NCBI GenBank assembly: GCA_023398955.1
Contig: JAEWRL010000095.1
Span: forward strand, 1 to 64,000
DNA from: Pseudomonadota bacterium
GTDB taxonomy: Bacteria; Myxococcota_A; Polyangia; Polyangiales; Polyangiaceae
Direction: 5' to 3'
DNA: 64,000 nucleotides
Shown here in pieces: positions 25,670 to 34,941 of the stretch. A program made the translations under genes and the position numbers. The notes beneath the pieces were generated by a model, which did no database searches, was not told where the DNA came from, and was given only the letters and a program-made list of their open reading frames with translations. The number at the start of each line of letters is the position of its first letter. The stretch's first letter is position 1.

Positions 25670-26986
25670 TCACGCCGCCGTGACCGGGACCAGGAGGACC
25701 GGCACCTTGGCTCGTTCGCTCACCGCCTGCGCCACTGAGCCGAGGATCGCCCGGGTCACCACGGAGTGACTGCGCGCGCCGAGGACGATGAGGTCGGCGC
25801 CGGTCCGGTCTGCCAGCGCGAGCAACTGGTCCGCCGGTGCCCCTTCGAGGACGTGGCGCTCCAGGCGCCCGGAGCGGTTGAAGTCCTCGTTGCTGGTGAT
25901 TCGTGAGAGCGCATGCCACGCCTGTTCACGGTTCTGCCGAGCTTCAACCTCCGAGGGGGCCGCAATCGGGATGACGTGAGCCAGGTGCACCGTTCCCTGC
26001 TCAGCGACGGCGCCGAGTGCCTGCGCCACTGCGTGATCCCCCACCTCCGTGAAGTCGGTCGCCACGAGGACGGTGCGTGGCTCGCGGAAGAGCGCCCCGG
26101 GGGCAGCGGCCGTCGGCGGAACACACGCAACGCTCACCGGAGCGGACCGCAGCACACCGCGCGCGACCGAGCCGTACCAGAGCTGCTCGAGCAGCGAGTG
26201 TCTGCGCTGGCCCACCACGACGAGGTCGACGTCATCTTGGTCCGCGAGGCTCGCCAGATGGGCGTCCGCGCTTCCACGCGCGGCATGCACACGGAGTTTG
26301 ACCGTCGTCTCGTTCGGTGGGGCCGTGCGTCGCAGATCGCGCACAAGCGCCTCCTCGGCCTCGGTCGACAGGCGATGCTCGCTCTCGGGCGGTCGGAGGC
26401 CGAGACGCTCGTGCACCTCCGCAGGTGAAGCGACGAGGACAACCTCGACCTCGATGGGGCCTACCGCGCCCAGCGTGCTCGCGAAGCCGCGGGCCGCCTC
26501 GGACGCACGTCCCAGGTCCGCGCCAACGAGCAGGCGCAGCGGTCGCTCGCCCCGCAACCACGAGAGAAGGCGGCCGGGGGCCCGAAGCGTCAGCGCCGGC
26601 ACGGTGCTTTGCCGAGCCGCGCGCTCCGCAGTCGTACCGAGGAAGGCGCGTCCACCCGTAGAGCTATCTCCAAGAACGAGTGCCGTCGCCATCTCGAACC
26701 GAGCCACCGAGACGAGTGCGTCCACGACGCTGCCGGCGGCGAGGTGGACATGAACCTCGGCGCCGGTCGTCGTTCGGAGCCGCTCGGCTTCCTCGTCGAG
26801 CTCTGCTCGAACGCGGCCGAGGATGTGCTCCTCGTCGGTCCCGAGGACGATCGGCGCCCGCGGATCCTCGGACACGTGCACGAGGCGCAGCGGCGCGTTC
26901 ATTCGCTCCGCGAGGAGTGCGGCCACGTCGGCCAGCGGCTGACAGTCCGACTTGAGCGTGGTGCCGAAGACGATCGAAGAAGCCAT
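25670..26986 (-). CDS. Universal stress protein with three UspA-like domains
   Basis: The 438-aa protein has three UspA-like units: residues 1-140 (ALVLGDSSTGGRAFLGTTAE), about 150-295 (VVGQRRHSLLEQLWYGSVAR) and about 303-438 (VLGARSHSVVTRAILGSVAQ). Only the first and last keep most of the ATP-binding pattern. ATG at 26986 is chosen since the longer frame upstream is a shadow of the CPBP gene. Three units in one chain is less common than one or two. It is part of the antiporter operon. Confidence 0.82.
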   Translation of the reverse strand: MASSIVFGTTLKSDCQPLADVAALLAERMNAPLRLVHVSEDPRAPIVLGTDEEHILGRVRAELDEEAERLRTTTGAEVHVHLAAGSVVDALVSVARFEMATALVLGDSSTGGRAFLGTTAERAARQSTVPALTLRAPGRLLSWLRGERPLRLLVGADLGRASEAARGFASTLGAVGPIEVEVVLVASPAEVHERLGLRPPESEHRLSTEAEEALVRDLRRTAPPNETTVKLRVHAARGSADAHLASLADQDDVDLVVVGQRRHSLLEQLWYGSVARGVLRSAPVSVACVPPTAAAPGALFREPRTVLVATDFTEVGDHAVAQALGAVAEQGTVHLAHVIPIAAPSEVEARQNREQAWHALSRITSNEDFNRSGRLERHVLEGAPADQLLALADRTGADLIVLGARSHSVVTRAILGSVAQAVSERAKVPVLLVPVTAA

Positions 26987-27000
26987 GGGTTCCACCACGC

Positions 27001-27996
27001 TCAATGGAGCGGTTCCTTTCTCGGCGAGCGCCCTTCGAGGACCACGCGGACCTGCGCGAGCATCGGCGGACTGGTCGAGGCCTCTCGACGGCGCTCGGGG
27101 GTTTGGATGGCTCGTCGCCAGCGGGTCGTCAGCAGCCCTGCGAGCACCAGGAGCAGCACCAGCCAGCCAACGGGGAAGAACACTGCCGAGCGCTGGCCGG
27201 CATCCACCCCGTGCAGGACATACGGAAGGCCCGCAGCCAAGGTCAGAGTCATGTTGGCGACCATCACGGGAACGAGGCTCTTCGAGGCAAGGCGAAGCCA
27301 GCCGAAGAGCATCCCGAGGAGAACGCAGGTCACGACGAACGCGAGGCTTCGCCCCACCGCGCCGAGCGGCGCCGCTTGTCCGTACGCCGCGAGGAACAGA
27401 AGGGGCGCGTACCAGAGGCCCCACACTGCGCCGTGAAGGAAGAGCCCCCCCCAGGGACCGAACCGCTCCATGAGGCGCGGCAGGAAGTACCCGCGCCAAC
27501 CGACCTCTTCAGCGAAGCACTGCAGCCAGACGAGCAGGACGGTGGCGCCGAACGCCGCTAGCAGCGCGAGAGCTCCTGACCCGGATGGCGTCACGGACGA
27601 GAGCTCGAGCTCCGCGGTGCCATTCATCGTCGTCGAGACGACAGCCACGCCCCAGCGAGTGAGCAGCGCGGCGACCCCCGTTGCGGCGACCGCCACAGCG
27701 ATAGTGCCCGCGACCCCTACGAGGCCAAATCCTCGGCCGGCGGACCGCAGGCCCAAATCCAACTGGTCCGGCGGGTCGACCCAGCGGCGAACGAACCAGG
27801 TCGCGACGATGGGCTGCCAGCCCATCGTCAGGGCGTACAGCAACGAGGTCGTGAAGAGCCGCGTCCCGAGCGGTTCCGGAGCGACCGTCGCTCCCGAGAG
27901 CCGCAACACGGCGGCCATGCACCAGGAGCCCAGGAACGTGAGGCCGATGAAGAGGGCGATGCCCGTGTTCACCCGGCCATGCTCTACCCGGTTCAT
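27001..27996 (-). CDS. CPBP family intramembrane metalloprotease
   Basis: About eight membrane segments surround the CPBP/Abi motifs: EEVGWRGYFLPRLMERFG (motif 1, near residue 160), HGAVWGLWYAPLLFLAAYG (motif 2) and a third polar His/Asn region near ANMTLTL. These give a glutamate/histidine metalloprotease inside the membrane, related to CAAX-prenyl proteases; in bacteria many act in bacteriocin self-protection or signalling. The ATG at 27996 overlaps the stop of the 42-codon Kef-like frame. The natural substrate is unknown. Confidence 0.82.
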   Translation of the reverse strand: MNRVEHGRVNTGIALFIGLTFLGSWCMAAVLRLSGATVAPEPLGTRLFTTSLLYALTMGWQPIVATWFVRRWVDPPDQLDLGLRSAGRGFGLVGVAGTIAVAVAATGVAALLTRWGVAVVSTTMNGTAELELSSVTPSGSGALALLAAFGATVLLVWLQCFAEEVGWRGYFLPRLMERFGPWGGLFLHGAVWGLWYAPLLFLAAYGQAAPLGAVGRSLAFVVTCVLLGMLFGWLRLASKSLVPVMVANMTLTLAAGLPYVLHGVDAGQRSAVFFPVGWLVLLLVLAGLLTTRWRRAIQTPERRREASTSPPMLAQVRVVLEGRSPRKEPLH

Positions 27997-28121
27997 GCAG
28001 CGTCTCCCTTCGCGAGGAGCCCGGCCACGGTGGGGAGCTGCAGCCTCGACAGGATGACGGTCACCGCCACCGCGAGCGCGGCGACGATCGCAAGCTCGTC
28101 CAGGAGCGGGACGTGCCACAT
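27993..28121 (-). pseudogene. Kef-type antiporter N-terminal remnant or leader peptide, 42 aa
   Basis: The frame reads MWHVPLLDELAIVAALAVAV then TVILSRLQLPTVAGLLAKGDAA and stops. It has a strong ribosome-binding site (AAGGAGA nine bases before the ATG). It closely resembles the first transmembrane helix and following R-L-x-L-P-x-x-x-G-x-L-L of CPA2/Kef antiporters, which normally continue for 500-650 residues. Its TGA overlaps the CPBP start. It could be a remnant of the Kef gene that is truncated at 34942, or a short membrane leader used to couple translation. Confidence 0.5.
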
Positions 28122-28285
28122 CAGGCCAGTCTCCTTTCAGGAAGGCATGCTCGGGGCGGGATGTACTGGTCTGGGCACACGTACGGGTTCTCCTCTGGGA
28201 CCTTCGTCCCACCGGAGATGGCGGCCCGACCACCTCGCATCCTGCAGCGGTCGGCTGCACCCTTGGCGGCGATTTTGCTTGCCAT
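28121..28285 (-). CDS. Possible small ORF, 54 aa
   Basis: A frame reading MASKIAAKGAADRCRMRGGR to PRACLPERRLA ends in a TGATG overlap with the Kef-like frame. The only support is that overlap and a mildly protein-like stretch (GGTKVPEENPYVCPDQYIPP). It could also be untranslated leader. The rest of 28286-28372 shows no feature. Confidence 0.22.
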   Translation of the reverse strand: MASKIAAKGAADRCRMRGGRAAISGGTKVPEENPYVCPDQYIPPRACLPERRLA

Positions 28286-28372
28286 TTTGCACAAATCGCG
28301 GCTGCGGGCTAGCAGGAACGTCAGTCGCGAGGAGCCGCCGCCCGACACTGGGGCCGGCTGGGGCCTAATGGC

Positions 28373-28672
28373 TCACCGAGCGAGCTTCTGGAGCAGCGCC
28401 ATCCCGCGCGCGGCCTCGGCCGGCGTCGCGTCGGCGAGCTCGAGATAGACGCGCCCGCTCTCGTTGAAGTCCTCGGTGTTCACGCACCAGCGCTCGCCCG
28501 CGGGCGTCGCCAGCTCGATCTCGGCGGCTAGCTTGTGCAGCGCGGCCTTCACGACGCGGTAGCTGGTGCCCTTGGGGAAGCGGAGCGCGATCTGCGGCTC
28601 GGGCGTTCCGTAGCGGCTCTCGCCCTGGCTCACCGTCTTCGTCGCCTGCGTGTTCTTCGTCGTCGTGCTCAT
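28373..28672 (-). CDS. Hypothetical phage-type protein, 99 aa
   Basis: The product begins MSTTTKNTQATKTVSQGESR and continues with an alpha/beta part (FPKGTSYRVVKAALHKLAAE, then YLELADATPAEAARGMALLQ). GGAGGA precedes the ATG. No family is recognised. It shares the GCCTGTATGT promoter-like motif with the two small genes at the prophage left end, which ties this segment to the same phage. The RIT element lies immediately upstream. Confidence 0.6.
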   Translation of the reverse strand: MSTTTKNTQATKTVSQGESRYGTPEPQIALRFPKGTSYRVVKAALHKLAAEIELATPAGERWCVNTEDFNESGRVYLELADATPAEAARGMALLQKLAR

Positions 28673-28718
28673 CGTCGTCCTCCGTGGCGCGTCGTGCGAA
28701 GTGCCCGTCGCGTGAGGA

Positions 28719-28748
28719 CATACAGGCTCAATGTGGCGGCCACGATAA
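28719..28748 (-). promoter_or_regulatory. Promoter-like element, copy 3, cut by the RIT end
   Basis: TGTATG (28724-28719) lies 46 bp before the start at 28672, in the same GCCTGTATGT core as the copies at 8969 and 9464. The RIT terminal repeat begins at about 28728, so the sequence beyond the -10-like core, including the TTATCG that now sits at -35 distance, belongs to the RIT element. Insertion may have replaced the native -35 and altered expression. Confidence 0.4.
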
Positions 28749-28870
28749 TGTGGCGGCGGCCTCCGGCGACACGGACAAGACCGCCGAGCATCGGCTCGCG
28801 CTGCTGAAGGACGCTCGGTTCCTGCTGTCACTCCGGGAAGAGCTGGCAGCCGAAGAACAGCGTCTGGCCG
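28728..28870 (+). repeat. RIT left terminal inverted repeat
   Basis: About 140 bp match the right end in inverted form. The outermost 35 bp contain AATGTGGCGG twice, 9 bp apart, suiting paired recombinase binding. The inner part encodes, reading inward, a peptide LALLKDARFLLSLREELAAE nearly identical to the one encoded by the right end. On this side the frame runs from upstream flanking DNA (possible start 28684) to 28953. Confidence 0.75.
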
Positions 28871-29044
28871 CGCGGAGGATGGTCCTCGCGCGAGGAGCGC
28901 TGGAGGCGCCCACGGAAACGCCGCCGATTCTGGGGAGCTTGGGCGATGAGTAGACCCGCCACAGCGTCGCCTGGGTGCGCGCAACATTTTTCTGACGTCT
29001 GCTGCGTCGGCCCGCACTTCCGCGGGAACGACAACGGAGACGCC

Positions 29045-30268
29045 ATGATCGAAGACATCTGCATGTCCAAGCGGGTCGTCACAGACCTGCGCAAGGGGCC
29101 GCTGGGCCCATACCTCGACCGACTCGGAGAGCATCTCGAGCAAGCTCACACTCGCCAACCCGCGCGACGTGTCCTGCTCTGCGCGGGGCGCCTCGCTGCG
29201 TTCACCGCCGCCCGGGGTAGCTCGGCGCGTTGGTGTGACGAAGACCTGGTAACGTTCCTGCTCGAGGGCGCGCCGGCGACCGCCGACGCGTTCTACGCAT
29301 GTGACGTTCGGCGCGCGTTCGGCGAGCACGGACTGCTCGACGTCACCCAGCCGTTGGCATGGCAGCTCCGGCTGCTCACCGACTACGACGAGCACCTTCG
29401 CGAGGTTCGCGGCATCACCGAGAGCGTCCGCCTCGCTCAGGCCGACGTCGTCCGCCAGCTTATGGCATTTCACCGCCGGCGCCATGGCGCCGACGGGATC
29501 GAAAACCTCACCGGGAAAGACGTGCTCGATCTCTTCCAGGAGACGGGTGAGCGCTACCGGTGCGTCGCGACCAGGCAGAAGTTCGCCGGCGTCCTGCGCC
29601 AGGTGCTTCGTTTCCTCAGGATGCGCGGCCACCTCGAGAAGGACTACGCCGGCACGGTCCCGCTCTTCATCAACTACCGCCTGTCGACGGTGCCGAATCA
29701 TCTCGCGTGGGCAAACGTGCGGCGGCTCGTCGAGGCGATCGACGTCGACGTCGCGCCCGGTCGCCGCGACCGCGCGATCCTTCTCTTGATCGCTGGCCTC
29801 GGCCTCCGGCCGGGGACCATCCGCGCGTTGACGCTCGACCAGATCCATTGGCGCGACGCCGAGCTGCGCATACCGCGCACCAAGAATCGACGAGGCATCA
29901 ACCTGCCGCTGACCGGCGAGATCGGCGACGCGCTCTCCGAGTACGTCCTGAAGGAGAGGCCCAAGACGGAGCTGCGTACTGTCTTCTTGGGGTACACCAA
30001 GCCCCACCGCCCGTTCGCTAGCGGCTCCACGATCACCGCGATGATCTACGGGCGGCTCGACCGCGCAGGCATCCCACGCTCGAAGGGCGCCGCCAATCTC
30101 CTGCGCCACAGCCTGGCCACGCAGCTCGTCAACGGCGGCGTACCCATCAAGCAGGTCTCCGACCTGTTCGGTCACGCGAGCATCGACACCACGGCCATCT
30201 ACACCAAGGTCGATCTCGCATCGCTGAAGCAGGTGCCGATGGCTTTCGCGCTGGGGGTGTCGGCATGA
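29045..30268 (+). CDS. RIT tyrosine recombinase 1
   Basis: The first enzyme of the trio (407 aa from ATG 29045). An N-terminal core-binding part is followed by the catalytic domain: Arg in AGLGLRPGTIRALTLDQIHW, Lys in RTKNRRGINLPL, HxxR as LLRHSLATQLVNGG, and the Tyr in FGHASIDTTAIYTKVD. It breaks and rejoins DNA through a 3'-phosphotyrosine. ATG 29045 with GGAG upstream is preferred over 28946, which overlaps the peptide frame of the repeat. Its stop overlaps the next start (ATGA). Confidence 0.85.
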   Translation: MIEDICMSKRVVTDLRKGPLGPYLDRLGEHLEQAHTRQPARRVLLCAGRLAAFTAARGSSARWCDEDLVTFLLEGAPATADAFYACDVRRAFGEHGLLDVTQPLAWQLRLLTDYDEHLREVRGITESVRLAQADVVRQLMAFHRRRHGADGIENLTGKDVLDLFQETGERYRCVATRQKFAGVLRQVLRFLRMRGHLEKDYAGTVPLFINYRLSTVPNHLAWANVRRLVEAIDVDVAPGRRDRAILLLIAGLGLRPGTIRALTLDQIHWRDAELRIPRTKNRRGINLPLTGEIGDALSEYVLKERPKTELRTVFLGYTKPHRPFASGSTITAMIYGRLDRAGIPRSKGAANLLRHSLATQLVNGGVPIKQVSDLFGHASIDTTAIYTKVDLASLKQVPMAFALGVSA

Positions 30269-31209
30269 CCCCGCCCCTGACGGATCACATCGCGGCGTAC
30301 TTGCGCCTTCAGCAGAAGATGCTGGGCAAGTCGTTCGTCGCCGAGGCGAAGGTGCTGCGCAGCTTCGAGGAGTACGTCTCGTCACGGGAGCACCTCGGCC
30401 CGATCACGCAGGAGATCGCGATCGCCTTTGCCACCGACGACGGCGAGCGCTCCCCGGAACGGAGCTGGAAGCGGTACAACGTCGTCCGCCACTTCGCGCA
30501 TTACCTCGCGGTGTTCGTGCCGGGCACGTCCGTGCTCGACCCGCGTGCGCTCCGGCGACACCTCAGCCGAACGCCGCCGTTCGTCTTCGGCGACGACGAA
30601 CTGACGCGCCTGTTCCTCGAAGCGCGGAGCCCACGCAAGTCCCAGATCGCTGCCGCGACCCACTACGCGACCTTCGGGCTCGCGGTCAGCACGGGCCTTC
30701 GCGTCGGTGAGGTGATCGGCCTCGATGATGACGAGGTCGATCTCGACGGCTGCCTGTTGAAGGTGTGCGACACCAAGTTCCGTAAGGACCGCCTCGTGCC
30801 GATCCACACGAGCGTGGCTGCCGCGTTGCGCGAGTACCGCATCGTGCGCGACGCGGTGTTCTCGAAGCGCACGGACCGCGCGTTCTTCGTCAGCACGACC
30901 AAGGGCAAGCGGTTCTACCAGGACAGCCTGACGCTCGCCTTCGCCGCCGTGGCGCGTCGGGCACGGCTGCAGCGTCCTGATGGGCACGAGCCCACGTTCC
31001 ACTCGTTGCGGCACACCTTCGCCGTGCGGCGGCTGATGGAGTGGTACCGCGAGGGCGTCGACGTGCAGGCGATGCTCCCGGTGCTTGCGACCTACATGGG
31101 CCATGTCAACTACACCTCCACCGCGTACTACCTGACGGCAACGCCCGAGCTTCTCGCGCTCGCCGCCGATCGGCACGCCAAGCACGTCGAGGAGGTGGGC
31201 CATGGGTGA
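30265..31209 (+). CDS. RIT tyrosine recombinase 2
   Basis: The second enzyme (314 aa) is shorter, with catalytic Arg in STGLRVGEVIGLDDDEVDLD, Lys in DTKFRKDRLVPIH, HxxR as FHSLRHTFAVRRL, and Tyr in YMGHVNYTSTAYYLTATPEL. Its start overlaps the stop of recombinase 1 and its end overlaps the start of recombinase 3 by 8 bp, so the three are made in fixed proportion. Confidence 0.85.
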   Translation: MTPPLTDHIAAYLRLQQKMLGKSFVAEAKVLRSFEEYVSSREHLGPITQEIAIAFATDDGERSPERSWKRYNVVRHFAHYLAVFVPGTSVLDPRALRRHLSRTPPFVFGDDELTRLFLEARSPRKSQIAAATHYATFGLAVSTGLRVGEVIGLDDDEVDLDGCLLKVCDTKFRKDRLVPIHTSVAAALREYRIVRDAVFSKRTDRAFFVSTTKGKRFYQDSLTLAFAAVARRARLQRPDGHEPTFHSLRHTFAVRRLMEWYREGVDVQAMLPVLATYMGHVNYTSTAYYLTATPELLALAADRHAKHVEEVGHG

Positions 31210-32206
31210 TGGAACACCGACGCTGGGGCGCGTCCTGGAGTCCTTCTTCCGCGACGCCCTGGCTACCCAGCGGCGCGCGAGCCCGTGCACCATCGCGAGC
31301 TACCGCGACTCGCTGAAGCTGTTCTTGGTCTTCGTCTCGGAGAGGAAGAAGCGGCCACCTAGCTCGTTCACCGTCGCCGATCTCAACGCCGAGGAGGTCG
31401 TCGCGTTCCTCAACCACCTCGAGACCGGCCGCGGGTGCAGCATCGCCACGCGCAACGTGCGACGCACGGCGCTTCGTGCCTTCTTCCGCCACGTCGGCTA
31501 CCAAGACCCAGGGGCGCTCGGGCTCGTTGAGCGGGTGCTCATGGTGCCCGCCAAGCGGTGCGACCATGCGCCCATCGACTTCCTTCGACCCGACGAGCAG
31601 GACGCGCTGCTCGCCGCGCCCGATCGGAGCACGGTACTCGGGCGACGCGACCATGCAATGCTCACCTTCCTCGTTCGCACAGGCGCCCGCGAGTCCGAGG
31701 TGGTGGGCGTCGACGTGAAGCACGCGCGGCGCGACCTGCCTTGCCAGGTGCTGCTCTTCGGGAAGGGCAGTAAGCAGCGCATCGTGCCTCTCTGCGAGGC
31801 CACAGTTGCAGTGCTCAACCGCATGCTCGCTGATCGAAGAGAGGCTCAGCCCGACGAGCCTCTCTTCGCGAGCCGCAACGCGAAGCGCCTGGTCCGCCAC
31901 GGCGTAATCCATGTCGTTCGACGCCACGTTGCGAAGGCGGCCGGCAAGCTGCCGTCGCTGGGTGAGCGCTCGGTGACGCCGCACCTCTTGCGGCACACTT
32001 GCGCGATGAACCTTCTTCGCAAGGGCGTCGATATCACCACGATCCGCGGGTGGCTTGGGCACGTCAACGTGCAGACGACCCACATGTACATGGAGGCCGA
32101 CACGGAGATGAAGAGGAAGGCCTTGGAGCGCTGCGCCGTGACGGTGCCAGAGGCCAGCCGCTTCGAGGCTCCCGATTCGGTCCTCGCGATTTTGGAGGCA
32201 CTCTAA
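31202..32206 (+). CDS. RIT tyrosine recombinase 3
   Basis: The third enzyme (334 aa) is the most XerC/D-like: a SAM-like N-domain (RASPCTIASYRDSLKLFLVF), Arg in RTGARESEVVGVDVKHARRD, Lys in FGKGSKQRIVPL, HxxR as PHLLRHTCAMNLL, and Tyr in LGHVNVQTTHMYMEADTEMK. All catalytic residues are intact, so the element could still be active. Confidence 0.87.
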   Translation: MGDGTPTLGRVLESFFRDALATQRRASPCTIASYRDSLKLFLVFVSERKKRPPSSFTVADLNAEEVVAFLNHLETGRGCSIATRNVRRTALRAFFRHVGYQDPGALGLVERVLMVPAKRCDHAPIDFLRPDEQDALLAAPDRSTVLGRRDHAMLTFLVRTGARESEVVGVDVKHARRDLPCQVLLFGKGSKQRIVPLCEATVAVLNRMLADRREAQPDEPLFASRNAKRLVRHGVIHVVRRHVAKAAGKLPSLGERSVTPHLLRHTCAMNLLRKGVDITTIRGWLGHVNVQTTHMYMEADTEMKRKALERCAVTVPEASRFEAPDSVLAILEAL

Positions 32207-32220
32207 AATGTTGCGGACGG

Positions 32221-34031
<1,811 letters not shown>

Positions 34032-34035
<4 letters not shown>

Positions 34036-34241
34036 GCCGTCTCCTCGGCATAGGCGACGAGGTTCTTCGGACCGAGCGACACTGACCGCAGCCGAAGGCC
34101 GCGCTCGGCAACGGCGGCCCGAACCGCGTCACGCAAACCGTCCGCCGTGTGGGCCTCGACCGAAAACGTCTCGGCGGCCTTGGGCGGGCCCGCGGGGCTG
34201 CGCTCCTGGGTGATAACGAAGAGCCTGACGGCGCGCTGCAT
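34032..34241 (-). CDS. Hypothetical phage protein, 69 aa
   Basis: A small basic/alpha-beta protein beginning MQRAVRLFVITQERSPAGPP, with a ribosome-binding site GGAGG ahead of ATG 34241. It overlaps the portal start, so it is translated with it. No family is known. Confidence 0.6.
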
Positions 34242-34384
34242 GGTGTCCTCCGGCGGAAGCGGAGGTTCGGCGTGCGACTCGCCTTTTCGGAGACCTTCTG
34301 CACCGGAGGACCTTGGCGAGCCGCACGCCTTGCCTCCGTGGAAGCAAAGCGCCCGGGATGCAGCGCGGGGACGAGTCGTCGCGC

Positions 34385-34699
34385 TCACCAGCGCCATCGC
34401 AGACCACCGAGCGCGCCGTAGTCCGGCTGCCACCGGCCGAAGGGATCGCGCGCGACACCGCCCCAGCCCTGGGCGAAGGCCGAGAGCCCACCGGTGATCC
34501 GATGGGCGTAGTCGAGCCCACCGCCGGCGGCATCCGGCTTCACGTAGCCGAAGAGGTCGAGGTGTCCGTGGCCCGGTTGGTACGCGCCAGCCCGATCGAG
34601 CCCGCGGCTCAGGCTGGCGTCGATGCCAAAGGGCGCGGGGTCTCCACGATCGGCTTCGGTGCGGGCGTGGCCGAAACGGCTCGCTCGGTCAGCCGCAGA
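34385..34699 (-). CDS. Coding-like frame without a start, overlapping the gene at 34609
   Basis: A 104-codon frame between stops reads as convincing protein: FGIDASLSRGLDRAGAYQPG then HGHLDLFGYVKPDAAGGGLD, YAHRITGGLSAFAQGWGGVA and RDPFGRWQPDYGALGGLRWR. It is Gly/aromatic-rich with beta character. It has no ATG, GTG or TTG. It lies in a different frame to the overlapping gene, whose end it continues. Either that gene is frameshifted (programmed or by mutation) or translation begins at CTG. It is listed because the sequence is too protein-like to ignore. Confidence 0.4.
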   Translation of the reverse strand, partial: SAADRASRFGHARTEADRGDPAPFGIDASLSRGLDRAGAYQPGHGHLDLFGYVKPDAAGGGLDYAHRITGGLSAFAQGWGGVARDPFGRWQPDYGALGGLRWRW

Positions 34700-34899
34700 T
34701 CATGGACCGCGGCCTCGACCTTCGACCCAAGGAAACTGTCGAGCGCGCCACCCGAGAGCCCGAGCACCTCTGCGAGCACCCGGATGCCCCTGGCGCCGAG
34801 GTAGCTCTTCACGTTGGCGACAGCCGCGTCCTTGATGCGCCGTTTCTCGGCCTCGCTGATCTTGCCGTCCGCGCTGGCGGCCTTGATCTCAGCGACCAC
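34609..34899 (-). CDS. Phage-type protein (holin LL-H-like C-terminal part), 5' truncated
   Basis: The frame reads VAEIKAASADGKISEAEKRR then SYLGARGIRVLAEVLGLSGG and FLGSKVEAAVHDLRLTERAV, like the C-terminal cytoplasmic part of LL-H-type phage holin or superinfection proteins, which usually begin with a membrane helix. Here the helix is missing: upstream lie only TAA and the palindrome at 34911. So the 5' half was cut off at this junction, and the remaining GTG start at 34899 is probably not native. Confidence 0.5.
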   Translation of the reverse strand: MVAEIKAASADGKISEAEKRRIKDAAVANVKSYLGARGIRVLAEVLGLSGGALDSFLGSKVEAAVHDLRLTERAVSATPAPKPIVETPRPLASTPA

Positions 34900-34910
34900 C
34901 GTCTGCTGCA

Positions 34911-34932
34911 GTTATGCCGAGCTCGGCATAAC
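34911..34932. repeat. 22-bp perfect palindrome at a genome junction
   Basis: The left arm GTTATGCCGAG is the exact reverse complement of the right arm CTCGGCATAAC, with no spacer. The leftward holin-like gene and the rightward Kef gene both begin abruptly next to it without their 5' parts. Such a site is a plausible crossover point for a site-specific recombinase or a transposon end. No second copy was noticed in the window. Confidence 0.6.
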
Positions 34933-34941
34933 CACAGGTTC

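Noticed and set aside
28373..30385. 670-codon leftward frame across the RIT recombinase
   Set aside because: Most of it is antisense to recombinase 1, whose catalytic motifs are intact; only the last 99 codons (from 28672) look like a gene.
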